Shown here: one piece after another, positions 49,218 to 60,759 of the stretch
Layout: each line of letters opens with the position of its first letter
Position numbering within the stretch: the stretch's first letter is position 1
Assembly (NCBI GenBank): GCA_029255685.2
Contig: CM055313.2
Coordinates: forward strand, 24,343,079-24,407,078
Direction of reading: 5' to 3'
From: Silene conica
Taxonomy: Eukaryota > Streptophyta > Magnoliopsida > Caryophyllales > Caryophyllaceae
DNA: 64,000 nucleotides
Translations under genes and position numbers: made by a program
The notes under the pieces: generated by a model
Databases searched by the model: none
What the model was told of the DNA's origin: nothing
What the model saw: the letters and a program-made list of their open reading frames with translations, nothing else

Positions 49218-50460
49218 TGTTAGGTTTAATAATCTCATAACCTAATGATTTTAGTCATACTAAACAAAATATAATTAACATTTTAATTAATATAGTTTTA
49301 GATCTTATGCATGCTAATGTAAATGCGGAAATAATGAGCTTTGAACCCTTACACACGGTCAAACAATGCTAGGATGATCCTCCAAAGTATTCAACAAGAA
49401 CACCTCCTTAGTGATGCACCAAGACACCCTTAATTGATCCGAGACCTTGAGGAAGCTAGGGCAAGAATCGGATTTTCCTTAAAATAAATTCTAATATCTA
49501 ATTAGAATTGAAACTAATATAAATTATTACTATTAGTATATTTATTATTCTCACAATAATAATTTTAGAGGTTTTAGAGGTTTTTATTTTTCTTGCCTTA
49601 GAAAAATTTGCCAAGCATTAGGATTAGTATGAATTGTGAGCATCTTACAATATTTATGTAAGTGGTGCCTAGGGTTATGGGTGGCCGGGTATGGGGAGCT
49701 ACAAAGGGGAGACATCTTCTCTTACCCATGCACCTTAGGGTGGCTATAGGTAGTGTTTCCAAGGCAAGCTGTAAACACAATGATTAAAGCATATTTATCA
49801 TACACTAATCACCCACAACCACTCACAAAACCGGCACCCTCTTATAATATGTAGTCCATTTCATAATTGTCCTTTAATCAATTGTATAAGTGTGACATCT
49901 AAAGTGTCACATTAAAATAACAATTGTTCTAATTAAAAATGCATATTTATCATATATATAAATATCATTTGTAAATTAAATAAATCATATTTATTATGTT
50001 GACAAGTAATTCGTAATTACAAATATATAAAATGGTCACTCATAATAATCGTTAATACGATTTACAACCTTTGTCTTAATTATAACCCGATTCATTCCAA
50101 TCACGATATTATAAAATATCGTTCATTGTTTAATAATTGACACGTTTCAATTATAAACATAAATCTTACAATAAGATTTAACCTCTGATTTCTCGGTATA
50201 CGAGTTTAAGGAATATGATCAAGTCGTATCAATATACATATGATCATTTTATCAATTAAGGGAATTGTCCTATAGGTGTGACCTAAAGAGATCAACTGAC
50301 CACCACCGTCATACGACAGTAATGTCAAACTCTAGTTAGCCAATCATTACCGATTAATGTTGGTCAGTTGACTAATATAATTTCGTATTATCCCTTGCGT
50401 ATTCTCGTCATGAGATTTAATTACGTGATCGCACTATTGTTGAGGACACATTTCCCAACA
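49218..50460. mobile_element. Solo-LTR-like insertion 3 (TSD GGTGG)
   Basis: 1243 bp, starting TGTTAGGTTTAATAA and ending CATTTCCCAACA, flanked by GGTGG at 49213-49217 and 50461-50465. It has the TG...CA ends of an LTR, and the reverse complement start TGTTGGGAAATGTG is common among plant Copia LTRs. No internal genes are visible. Confidence 0.85.
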
Positions 50461-50465
50461 GGTGG

Positions 50466-51169
50466 GACGACAGAGTCCTTGGCATCTATGTCCTAGTCAC
50501 TGGGTTCCGGTGCAGACGGTGCCACCAGCGCCGTAGCGGGTTCCTCGCGAGCCGATTTACGATGTTGCTCCAACTCAAGCATACTGCGCGCAACTTCAAA
50601 ATTTTGACATGTTTGATTAATATAAGAGGCGACGGTATCGAACGTCGGCGGCAAACCACGAACTAATTGAAGCCTTGAAGGACAAGGCGCTGATCTGTGA
50701 CGGGGGAATTGACATCTTTCAACTGACCGACCAACTCACGGAGACGTTGGTAGTAGACATCCAACAAAGGCATGGAGTCCAATTTCAGATCGTGGAATGC
50801 ATATTCGAGCGCCGCAGCACGGGCTCCCTTGTTGTTGTGGTAGATGTTCTTGACATGGATCCACGCTGCAAGCGCGGTTGATTCATCTTACAAGACACGA
50901 GCGAGAATGTCGTCACTAAGGGTTCCGTATATCCATTGCAAAACGATCGAGTCTATTACACACCATTCATCATACGATGCATTAGTTGCAGCCGGACGTT
51001 GTGTGCCATCGATATGTGAAAGGACTTTATGACATTTAGTGTGGAGTGTAAAAAGACGGACCCATGTCGCATACGGAGTCATGGTGTGTGCCATCAAACA
51101 TACATATTCGTTGTTATATGTTAGAGACAATATAGATGGGGTGGAGTGGTGATTTGGAAGGAGTGTCAC
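50466..51169 (-). pseudogene. Copia gag (UBN2-type) fragment
   Basis: Minus-strand sequence reads TWVRLFTLHTK, YDEWCVIDSIVLQWIYGTL, then AAWIHVKNIYHNNKGARA, LEYAFHDLKLDSMPLLDVYY and VLQGLVRGLPPTFDTVASYI. This is the typical retrotransposon gag domain of Copia elements. Frames change at least once, so it is not functional. Confidence 0.85.
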
Positions 51170-51240
51170 TAGGCATGGTGATGACGGCAGAGGAGGTGCA
51201 CACAGAGGAAGGGTAAGATCGTTTCTTTTAGGAAGTGTAA

Positions 51241-51255
51241 ACCTACTGATACCAT
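51241..51255 (-). other. Primer binding site of the Copia element
   Basis: On minus TGGTATCAGTAGGTT directly follows an LTR end CTCTCACA. TGGTATCAG matches the 3' end complement of initiator methionine tRNA. Confidence 0.8.
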
Positions 51256-51302
51256 GTGAGAGTGTGAAATCCCTGATGAGGGTTTATTATGAATGATATA
51301 TA

Positions 51303-51560
51303 CTCCCTCCATTTATATCCACATTACACATTTGGATTTTGTACACTATTTACAAATCAATGTTCGGTATCAATTTTCTCCTAATACGTAAGAGAAAATA
51401 TATTCATGCGAGATCTTGTTTGATTCGTCTTCACGAGTACATTGAAAATATCTAACTTTTATAATTTTTGCAAATACGTAGCTAAAGATATTTAGCACGT
51501 AAAACGTGCGTTGGCAAACGTGAAAAAACAAATGTGTAAAGTGGATATGAATGGAGAGAG
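51303..51560. mobile_element. Stowaway-type MITE in the Copia LTR
   Basis: CTCCCTCCATTTATATCCAC at the left and GTGGATATGAATGGAGAGAG at the right, with TA on both sides (51301-51302 and 51561-51562). 258 bp. Confidence 0.85.
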
Positions 51561-51833
51561 TAAATAGTAAAGTACATGATGCATTATAACTAACGTAATA
51601 CAAGGTAACTCAAGAAGCACAATATTTAACAATATTTTATACTACAAATAGTAACATTCGTACGATGATGATAGAGTATGGACATGCATGTACTCATACC
51701 CCCTAAAAAATGAAAATTCAAAAAATTTTAGTTATAAAAAAAATTCAAGTTTTTCTTATAATATTTCTCATTTGTCCCTGCTGAAATTTTCCGCACTCTT
51801 AACCGTAAAATTTAACTCTATCATTACATGTAA

Positions 51834-53588
51834 CTAGTTTTAATCCCGTGCAAATTGCACGGGATTGCAGGTTCAAATATTGTTATTTATGAATAATGAT
51901 TAGTCATATTTTCGATTTTCGATTTGTAATATAATTTTATGTGACCGATGTACTAAAAATCTTGTAATATTAACATACAGTTTATATTTAAAGTATATCA
52001 AAACTCAATCAATCTATATCAATTTGAAATATCATAATAGAATTACAATATACAATGATAAGTAAATGTTAATACAAAAATCTCAAAATTTTCTTGATTA
52101 TATATGCATTTTTCATCGTCACAACTCACTCATAAATCAGAGTTGTCAACATGTCGAATTCTTTGGAGATGGTTTGAAAGTCGATAGTTTCAACTTATCT
52201 CATTCAAAATAATGAAATAGGTTGGTTCCACTCTAGGGATCAATATAGTTTTTTACCTTATCAGAGAAAAAAAATATATGGCTGCCTCCAAAACCCGTCA
52301 TTACGCGTGTTTTTGTAAATGTTAAGTATCTATTATGGTACTTTTCTTTTGCAATTTCAATATCCCAATTTTTTTTATTGTGTCATTTTTACTTTAATAT
52401 TTGGAGCGTTTTTTTCAAATAATATTTATGTGAAAAGCTTTACGGATAAATTCTTGAATAGTTACTTTTTACCGTAATTAAAATTTTCATCCATGAAGTT
52501 TTATGCTAAAATTTTGTGGTATTTTAATGATATTGGTTTATACAGATAAGATTATTATTCATAAATCATTATTTATGAATCTTTACGTATTGACCATCGT
52601 TATTTTTAATATTTACGTACAAATCATAAACGGAATCGTTTACGTACTGAACATAAACCAAGGTGGTTCTCGTTATTTAACTATTTCATCTTTGTTGTGG
52701 GTTCCGCTTTTATCGATTTACCAACAATCCATCGTTATTTTTTAATACTTACGTACGAATCGTGTACATAACATAAACCTTAGCGGTTTTTCGTTAATTA
52801 ATTTTTTCATCATTGTTGTTGATGCACAAATTTGTTTTAAATGTTTCTGTATTAATAAAGATAAGATATGTGAATATATTGAATACATTTGACATAAAAC
52901 GTTTGCTATCATAAAATAAATTAAATTAGTGTTTTTCACTTTTAGTTTAACTGGTATGATATTAGGGTATTTTGTCATGGTTTTTTTTCCGTTGTCCAGT
53001 TTATTCTTATATATATGACGATGACAATGGTTGATTAGTCGAGTTTTCTAGATTGTATTTTCATGTTATGTTGAATTATTAAAATATAGAAGATATTATT
53101 TTTTAAAGAAATATTATTATAAATTAGTACGATATATAAATATGAAATATTATGCATGACATATAGAACAATATATCTTCTTGAACATAAATATTACGCA
53201 TGATATTTGGAACGATATATGTGATTGAACATAAATTAAAAATGAGATAATCATATATTTATATAAATTTTGTATTTTTTTGTAGCAATGTTGTAAATTG
53301 TAAATTGTATCAGTTCATGTATTTCATTGTATTCTATTTTAAAGTATTATATATTATATACTTTTGCAAAAAATTGTACTGAATTTTTTTGTTGTAATTA
53401 GTTCCGTATTCGTTTCTAATCAATAAATTTTTTTTGTCGAAAACGTAAACTTTTTACTTTTACATTTGAATTAAATCAATCTGTATTTTGGGGAGTCCCA
53501 TGTTTTTTATGAAAAGAAAAAGAAAATGGCATGTTTAAGGTGACGTGGGTGAAGGAAAATTCAAGAAATGATTCAGCATTAATATAGA
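51834..53588 (-). mobile_element. Helitron, non-autonomous, complete
   Basis: On the minus strand it starts TCTATATTAATGCTGAATC at 53588 (after an A) and ends CTAG at 51834 (before a T). The 3' hairpin CCCGTGCAATTTGCACGGG is at 51845-51863. 1755 bp, AT-rich, no gene recognised. Confidence 0.88.
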
Positions 53589-53829
53589 TAAGATGCTTAT
53601 TAAAAAATTACTTTAGATCACGATTAATAATTAACGGTTAATACGGCCGAGTAAAAGGCTAGAGCTAAAGAAAAAACACAAATGTTCTAAAAAATATAAT
53701 TACAGCATACAATATTTTCACTCAATTTTATTTCTCAAAGGTATTTATGAACCGCATCGATTGATATTTTCGCCAAAACTATGTAGTGGACAATGAAAAT
53801 GTCGTGTACTTCATGGTACTATTGAACCT

Positions 53830-53845
53830 CCCTATCAATAATAAC

Positions 53846-53916
<71 letters not shown>

Positions 53917-53917
53917 G
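53830..53917. repeat. (TAA)n(TTA)n palindromic microsatellite
   Basis: About 14 TAA triplets are followed directly by about 13 TTA triplets, so the tract can fold into a long AT hairpin. Confidence 0.9.
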
Positions 53918-54060
53918 TATTACTTACCTGTCGGTTGTCCCAGTCATTTGCTTAAGTTTAATTTTGACACAAATAATAAGGAATGAGGAGGAATAATTGA
54001 ATAATAGGTGGGTCAATATTTTCGATTTTTGATTTTGACACAAATACTACAGAAATCTAC

Positions 54061-54165
54061 TCCCTCCGTCCTATATGAAAGACATTTTTAAAACATAAAG
54101 ATAAAGAATTGATTACATCACTTTGAAATGGAATAAGTAAATAAATGACTGGGACGAACATATTA
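54061..54165. mobile_element. Short Stowaway-like MITE
   Basis: CTCCCTCCGTCCTATATGAAAG at the left pairs with AATGACTGGGACGAACATA at the right, imperfectly. It lies just left of the next Helitron terminus. Confidence 0.6.
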
Positions 54166-54179
54166 TGATGTAACAATAA

Positions 54180-54210
54180 CTAGTTTTCAACCCGTGCAAA
54201 ATTGCATGGG
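54180..54210 (-). mobile_element. Helitron 3' terminus; body extends to the right
   Basis: On minus the sequence ends with hairpin CCCATGCAATTTTGCACGGG (54191-54210), then TTGAAAACTAG followed by T. This matches the two other Helitron 3' ends of the window in form. The matching 5' end (TC on minus) was not found up to 64000, so the element may run past the window or be truncated. Confidence 0.75.
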
Positions 54211-54437
54211 TATATTTCTATAACCCTTATAAATGTGTGAACTTTTCCATAAGGTGAACAGTAGAGCAGTAGAGCACGCACGGTGCATGGGAGGAGCAGT
54301 GTGCTTCTTGTCTTCTTCCTCCATCAAACTCTACTTATTACTCTGTTCCTCTGCCTTTTCTTCATTTTCTGCCTTTTTATTTTACACATTGTTGTGGTTA
54401 CATTGCTTTAAACATTTTTTATACTGATAACTTCACT

Positions 54438-54992
54438 ATGCCTCTAAACGATGTTGATGAGGTGCATTATTTGCAGAAAAAAATTGATGAAATTGTTACT
54501 GGATTTCGTCCTCTGTTTGATCGTCTTTTGGTAGTTATGATTAATGAGGTTATCTGGAGGCTTATTCGACAGCGTGATTACCGGCTTTCGTCATTAGAGT
54601 TAATGATTGGGCCTCGTTACAAGATTCTCCGACCAGTGGTTCCTGATGATCAGATCACCTCAGGTACTCCTTCTTTTTTAATGATTCAGGTGAAATCTTC
54701 TTAAATACGCTTAGTTATAGGATAATGTTATACATGCTGTTTGTTGTAATCAGCAACCGTCGATATGAAGAGGAGCGAGTTGACGATGCTTGAGGAAGAG
54801 GTTGTTGAATTTTTCAGAAGATGTGAAACAGTCGTCCCTCACATGACTCTATACCATCTATGTATGGCTACCGGTGAAATATTCGCTGGCCCTCTCGAGA
54901 AGATTGAAATATACGAGATATATTATAGCTACATGGAAGAGGAGTTGTTTAGGCCTAATGTTTCTTCACCTGAAGGGTGGTCTACTGATTAG
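54438..54992 (+). CDS. Two-exon gene of unknown family
   Basis: Exons 54438-54663 and 54754-54992 join at ...ATCACCTCAG|GTACTC and GTAATCAG|CAACC with correct phase, giving 154 residues. The protein is helical and rich in Leu, Glu and Arg (for example EVVEFFRRCETVVPHMTLYH), with no signal peptide or TM helix. No family is recognised. It lies directly inside the Helitron terminus at 54180 and 1.0 kb upstream of an RPA-like gene on the same strand. Fragments of its exon 1 end (GTGGTTCCTGATGATCA-TCAC) recur in the tandem array at 55390-55570. It could be Helitron cargo or a Helitron accessory gene. A function is not proposed. Confidence 0.55.
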
Positions 54993-55239
54993 GAGTGGTG
55001 GTGCTGTTATGTATCTTAATTATAATCTGCTGCTATACTTTTGCTTTGCATTTCATGGGTGATTGTAGAATTGTAGAATAATTGTTATTTGGTGGTAGAC
55101 TTATTTATGTATGGCTATTGGTGTCTATTGAGTTTGATTTTGCACAATTGTTGTCTGTTTATGAATATGTACTTATGTTTGTAGACTCGTCTGTTCTTTT
55201 AATGTATTACTGATTATATTGTGTGATTGAGCATAGATG

Positions 55240-55720
55240 GTTTATATGTTTTGGTTCTTGCAGATCATTAGCTGTTCCTTATTTTGTTCTTAGTTATGTT
55301 TTTAGATTATTTTATAACTTCTGTTGATCTGAATGTAATTTGTACATTTTGTTTGATTTTGTGGTTGGTAGTCAATGTGAATTTGTGTTCAGTGGTTCCT
55401 GATGATCATATCACAACAGGTTGGTTCCTGTGGATCATTAAGTCTTGCTTATTTCGTTATTAATTATGTTTTGAGTTTATTTTAGGAATTTTGGATATCT
55501 GAATGTAATTTGTACAGTTTGTGTGATCTTGTAGTTGGTAGTCTTCCTGATGATCGTATCACAACAGGTTGGTTCTTGTGGATCATTAACTCTTTCTTAT
55601 TTTGTTATTAATTATGTTTTGAAATTATTTTAGGAATTTTGGTTATCTGAATGTAATTTGTACAGTTTGTGTGATCTTGTAGTTGGTAGTCAATGTAAAT
55701 ATTTGTTCGTGGTTAGTGTG
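55240..55720. repeat. Tandem repeat of about 150-170 bp
   Basis: CTGAATGTAATTTGTACA occurs at 55329, 55499 and 55648. Each unit also has TGTGATCTTGTAGTTGGTAGT and a CCTGATGATC-TATCACAACAGG word resembling the end of exon 1 of the gene upstream. Confidence 0.8.
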
Positions 55721-56031
55721 TAAACAGTTCATGTTAGCTTGTAGGTATGTGTAGGTAATGACTTGTCAGTAACTATTCAGTTTGCCCATACTTTGAAAGT
55801 ACTATCTATTATTTTATTTGTGGTTTTGCAAAGTCATTTGGCTGACTTTACAAGCAAGCTAGCCTAATAAAGCTACTGTCCTTAAGTGTGTTTGCTCTCA
55901 TCACAGTGGCATTCTTACAGGTTAGTTTTCAGATTGGTTCTCATTTTTGTTTTTTAATTTGCGGTTCAATGTTCAGAGCAATGACTAATTCTAGATATGT
56001 ATTATAATGGTTACTTGTTGTTTAGGACATT

Positions 56032-59000
56032 ATGAAACCTCTACGACAGTGTGCTAGGACTCTTGCAGGAAGGGATGGACGGTATTCTATAAGAGCTAGA
56101 GTAATAGAGAAGATAAATATACATGGTTCTTTGACTGCACATCCTCTCGAGTGTGAGCTGATAACGTTTGAGGATGAAAAGGTATATGTTTGTTGAGATA
56201 ATATGTAGAAGCTTAATCTGTTTTTAACATTGTAGGTATGGGATAGGTCCTGAATACATAACTTTTAAAGGGCTCACATTTGGTCTCATTTGCCGTACAT
56301 TGATTATTTGGTGGTTTTGAAAAGGCTGATTGTATTAATCTGTAATGTATTCTGTTGGGACAGTTTATAAAAGGCCTGATAGTGTGTGTTGGTTACATTC
56401 ATTCCTGTGTTTGTTCATTCATTTACTGTATGATATGTACTGGCTTCTTTCGTAGTTGTTGTTTGCAAAGTATTTTAGACAGCGCGGTTGAGGGATCATT
56501 ATGGGGTTTGCATGCAAAAGTTGTAAAGTTTAGTTCCTTATATTCATTCATTCATTCCTGTGGTTACATACACTAACTCAAATGTATTATGGTCGGGATT
56601 GCACAGTTCTGACTGGTGTATTATATTTAGAACAAGAGTCTGGGAAATACCAGCTTGCGTTTATTTTACATCGTATGGGTACTGCTCCATTAGGGATTGA
56701 TCATTTGAGAGTCCCGTATCTAGATTTTCATAACTTAAAATGGTTTATCTGTAATCTTTGAATATACCCTGTTGATACTGACGTATTTTCCTCTTCTTCA
56801 CATCTGATTAGTTCTGATGTCCTGAACGCTTAGGATGGGAATTTTATCGGTTTGTTAATGAAACTGTAGGGTGCTAGGCTCAGAGCTGCATTCCACAATG
56901 AGGAACTAGAGATTTTTGGTGATGTCATGCATTATCATGTCGAGTATGAGATTACTAATGCTAAAGTCAGGGTGGTAGGAGGACATTGCTGGGGCGACCA
57001 GGATAACCAAGTTTATGAAATTATTTTTAATAGTGAAACTGTTGTTCAGCCCGTGCGTGGTAGCGAGGTCCTAAATCCTGTTCAGTACGTGCCAGTTGCG
57101 TGTATACCCAAAAAAATCTCTCTCGAACATTGTTATGGTGAGACGCTGTGATATACGTAGGTTATCAGTGTCTTTAATATGTATTAGATCTGCTAATTTT
57201 AGATTGTTCTGTGTATAGATGTGCTGGGTATTGTTTTATTTGTTGACCGGATATGTCAGCAACCCAGGCCGGCTGGTTATACTTGTGAGCTCTTTGAAAT
57301 TTTCGTTATTGATTCAAGGTATGTTCTATTCAGGAAGAACAGTCATCTAACTTACTGTATATAGTATGTGTTGGCGTGGAACCGTAGGCCTGTATGCTGA
57401 CAAATTCTCGCTGCTGCGTATGCAGTTCTGAACAGGTTATCATGGTCACTGTTTGGGAAAAGCCTGCTGTGCGAGTTTGCCGGAATTTGGAGGTTAATGC
57501 AACGTCCTTCCCTGTCATCAGTTTTACCAATCTGAGGCCGTGCTCCCGAAATGGTATTTAGTGCTGCCAATCTTTCCACACATGACTGCGCATGTTTACT
57601 ATCAATGACCGCGGATGCTAACGACCGTTTTAAATTGGTTAGGTTTTTCTCTTTCTTCTACGAGAGATACGGTTGTGAACCTGAATCCAAAAGGACAGGA
57701 GGCTGATATGTTGTGTCACTGGTATGTGCTCGTTTGTTTGGTGTGCGCCTGTAGTTTTATTGCTTGTTATTACATAATCGTGCTGTTGCAGGAGAAATGG
57801 TGGTTATGGGTTCTGGCTAATAAACACAAAAAGATTTGCAATGTTCGCTGTCCAGGAACTGAGCGCATAATTACTACAATTGGATGGCTTCTCCAACAGG
57901 ATGTATGTCTATGTCTTGTACTATCTACCTTTTTGGCCATCGTGGTTCTCTAAATTGGAACGTGTCCCTCATATTGCCATGAGTACTGATGTTAGATGAA
58001 CAGTGCGTAGTATATCAATCTGTGTTTAGTTTTGCAATCAGTGTTTGATGTTGTTTTGTCGTCCTAACAAGTAAGGGACACCCTGCAGGATGAACGGCAT
58101 TGGTTGTGTGTCAATCTCCTTAGGCTTGATAAGAATAATATACAGTTCTACACTGGGTGTAGTAGTTGTGGTACTGGTGGTTATGAAGAAATTGGTATTT
58201 TGTACACTTGTTATGCATGCATTCAAGAGAATGTTGTCTCTTCTCCGAGGTAATGAGGCTGCGGCTTACAGAATGAGTATGTTATTGATGGTAGTCCCCC
58301 TGACTTATTCTTTACTTCAGAATACTGGTGGCAGTGGATGTAGAGGATGAGACCGGCGCTTGTAGTTTCAATGCATTGACTGATAATGCAGAAAAACTCC
58401 TTGATGTAGAGGCGGGTGTACTCTTTTCAATGCTTCCACATAGGGATGTCATTGGGGCGGGGCGGTGCTGGATATAGGTTCTCCCGTACCCGTACCCATC
58501 AAGAAAATCTCGTACCCATCCCCGCCCCACCACCCATGGCGGGTACAAGTTTTCAAAACCATCCCCGCCCCACCACCCATGGCGGGTACAAGTTTCTAAA
58601 ACCATCCCCACCCCACCTACACATTAACCCGCTATACCATAAATTTTTCCGATCTTTTTTCGTATAAGTTAGTTTAATCACTAATAATTTCTATTTCTAG
58701 GAATTCGTTTATATAATTTTAATTATTAATCAAAAAGGTTGGTAAAATCCTTTATAAAATAGCTATTTATAACATTACGTCTTAATTATAACAAAATAAT
58801 ATTTGTCAAATTATCGTAAGAATGGTATTAATTTTTGTAATATTTGGCGGGTAGGCGGGTATGAAGTGGGTATCACGCAAAAACCATCCCCGCCCCACTA
58901 CCCATGGCGGGTACAATTTTCGTACCCGTCCCCGCCCCACCACCCGCCAAAGCTATACCCATCCCCGCCCCAACTGGGGCGGGTGCGGGGCGGTATCCAC

Positions 59001-59300
59001 TTGTACCCGCCCCAGTGACATCCCTACTTCCACAGGTAATTGTTGCGCTGCTGTTGTTATTGTACGATGCTTCATTTAAGATTTAGGCTAATTCAACTTT
59101 TCCTGATGATGTGCTTTTGTTACTATGCTGACATTTCATGTATATTGTTTGGCTGGCTGTGTTAGGAAAAGGAAGACTATCTGTCACAAGTGGAGAATCA
59201 GTTGAAGAACAGTTGTTTTTACATTCAGGTTAAGCCAGCAAGGTCACTCTTTTTAACGCAGGAACTGAAGTGGGAGTTGGCCCAAGTATCCCTAATTTGA
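56032..59300 (+). pseudogene. Replication protein A 70-kDa subunit-like gene, disrupted
   Basis: RPA1 binds single-stranded DNA with OB folds and a zinc-finger OB fold. Inferred exons: 56032-56181, 56870-57137, 57219-57318, 57426-57553, 57643-57721, 57792-57902, 58089-58249, 58321-58440 plus 59035, 59166-59300; about 417 codons without the insertion. Motifs: ARVIEKINIHGSL (first OB fold), DVLGIVLFVDRICQQP and MVTVWEKPAVRV (second OB fold), CSSC and CYAC zinc ligands (58089-58249), VAVDVEDETGACSFNAL and a terminal LKNSCFYIQVK. A 586-bp hAT-type MITE (58441-59026) sits in the eighth exon and brings an early stop. Also, the 70-nt putative intron 57722-57791 does not preserve frame if removed, while reading through stays open. 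RPA-like genes are known passengers of plant Helitrons. Confidence 0.8.
58441..59026. mobile_element. hAT-type MITE in an RPA-like exon (8-bp TSD)
   Basis: Termini TAGGGATGTCATTGGGGCGG and CCGCCCCAGTGACATCCCTA are inverted repeats. CTTCCACA flanks both sides (58433-58440 and 59027-59034), the 8-bp duplication typical of hAT elements. The interior carries several GCGGGTACAAGTTT/CCCCGCCCCACCACCC words. Removing it restores the exon ...TTTTCAATGCTTCCACAG before the GTAATT donor. Confidence 0.9.
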
Positions 59301-59780
59301 AAAATATGTATTGACAGTACACCGCGGCCGGTGTTGGAACGTTCTAGGTTGTATGCTTGTGTTGTTTTTGTGGTACCTGGTCTTTTGCGATGGCCCACCT
59401 TACGGCTTATAGCTATTGAGAGTATCTCTTTATGCTCATAAGCTTCTGGCATTAGATTAATGTTTGGTAACACGTACTGTTTTTACCCATTGTGTATCTG
59501 TTGGGTGCTCAGTCAGCTTGCATTGGTACTTTGTATTACGATTGCAAAACGTGGATATCATATGTTCGGTAAGAATGAGTCACTTTAGCGTACAATTATT
59601 GAATGATTGATAGTTAAGGAACCGCTGTGGGCAACCGCCTAAGTAAGCGAGTGGATGGTCCTCGCAGATTTAAGTAGCAACGTGAGAATAGATATATGTT
59701 TTAAAACTGCAATTATGTAATTCAGCTTTAGTCAGAATACAATTTAGACCTCTTGTAAACTTTAGGCTGCAATAATGGTA

Positions 59781-60275
59781 CTACTTACTACTAAGACTAA
59801 TTTCAAGGACATTACAATAATGGGAGGGGGGGGAGAGGGGAGAAAGAAAGTGGGAATATAAGGTACAGATCATAGAAAACATCCATGAATCAGGCCTGCT
59901 TTGGTCAGAAGAACAATTTATTCGTGTTAGCTTTATGGCATGAAATACCTTTGATGTTCTGAAAACTTCAGAGGGTTTCAGCATATCTATCTTACAAGTT
60001 TTGATAAGATGTAAGAACGAATGCTTGTTTTGGGTGATGGTACTATAAAACTTGTCATTTAACAACTCCTTGTCCTTCGAAATGAACAATGGACGATGTT
60101 CAGGCACCGTTACCTCCTCTAGGCTACAAGTTAACAATGCAGTACATTTGTCTAATAATTCAGTGTCATAGTCCAGCAGAGACGTTGCGAGAGAATCTTT
60201 CTTTAGTAAGGTATTGCTAAGGAGTTCCAGATATACAGCGATATGATTGTTCGTGCTGTATAAACTCCTGTTCAA
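59781..60275 (-). CDS. Hypothetical ORF
   Basis: 164 codons open on minus. The first two thirds (Leu-rich helical, YLELLSNTLLKK and DKCTALLTCSLEEVTVPE) could be coding; the last part is composition-driven. No family is recognised and no splice signals decide it. It lies between the RPA-like gene and an F-box-like ORF on the same strand as the latter. Confidence 0.25.
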   Translation of the reverse strand: MNRSLYSTNNHIAVYLELLSNTLLKKDSLATSLLDYDTELLDKCTALLTCSLEEVTVPEHRPLFISKDKELLNDKFYSTITQNKHSFLHLIKTCKIDMLKPSEVFRTSKVFHAIKLTRINCSSDQSRPDSWMFSMICTLYSHFLSPLSPPSHYCNVLEISLSSK

Positions 60276-60759
60276 ATGACTGTGCTTTGTTCATTGCATC
60301 GTAAGATACAGAAAGCGGTTCTTTCCCCTCATAATTGAGAGGGACCAGCTATGCTATAATGCGATGATTAGCTTGGTTAATTGCTGTCTTCTTATCTATT
60401 CTAAATATAGTCCATTATGTATCTTCAAGGCTATGTAATATCTTCCTCTGACAAACAATTATACATAATAATTTAATTTATTCCAAAGTGTTACGTTCCT
60501 GTTGATTTCAAGTGGCTAACTAAGTTTAACTAACGGAATGTGTGGCGCATTAGAAAATATGGGGTGTATAGATACTGAAAAACAAAAGTCGATGTTATAT
60601 TAATTACATTGCAAATAACATTGAGACTGCAATAAGATTCATTGGTAGATTAGACAAAATACAACTTGTTAGACTACAGACTGTTTGGAATTAGACAGGT
60701 ACTTGACCATTGGCAAAAACATAGATTGCAGTCTGTTTGCTATATAACTACATACATTC

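Larger units (their letters stand above)
40287..51300 (-). mobile_element. Decayed Copia-type LTR retrotransposon, split by three insertions
   Basis: The minus strand reads, from right to left, a primer site, gag, protease, integrase and reverse transcriptase, the Copia order. Segments of the element: about 51300-50466, 49212-47570, 44372-44243, 41448-40287. The gaps are three LTR-like insertions with 5-bp TSDs. The right LTR end is at 51256 and carries a MITE. RT breaks off near 40400, so RNase H and the 3' LTR are missing. Several stops and frameshifts show it is dead. Confidence 0.85.

Noticed and set aside
58312..59086. Several frames rich in Pro/Arg/Gly on both strands
   Set aside because: They lie in the GC-rich hAT-type MITE and have no coding support.
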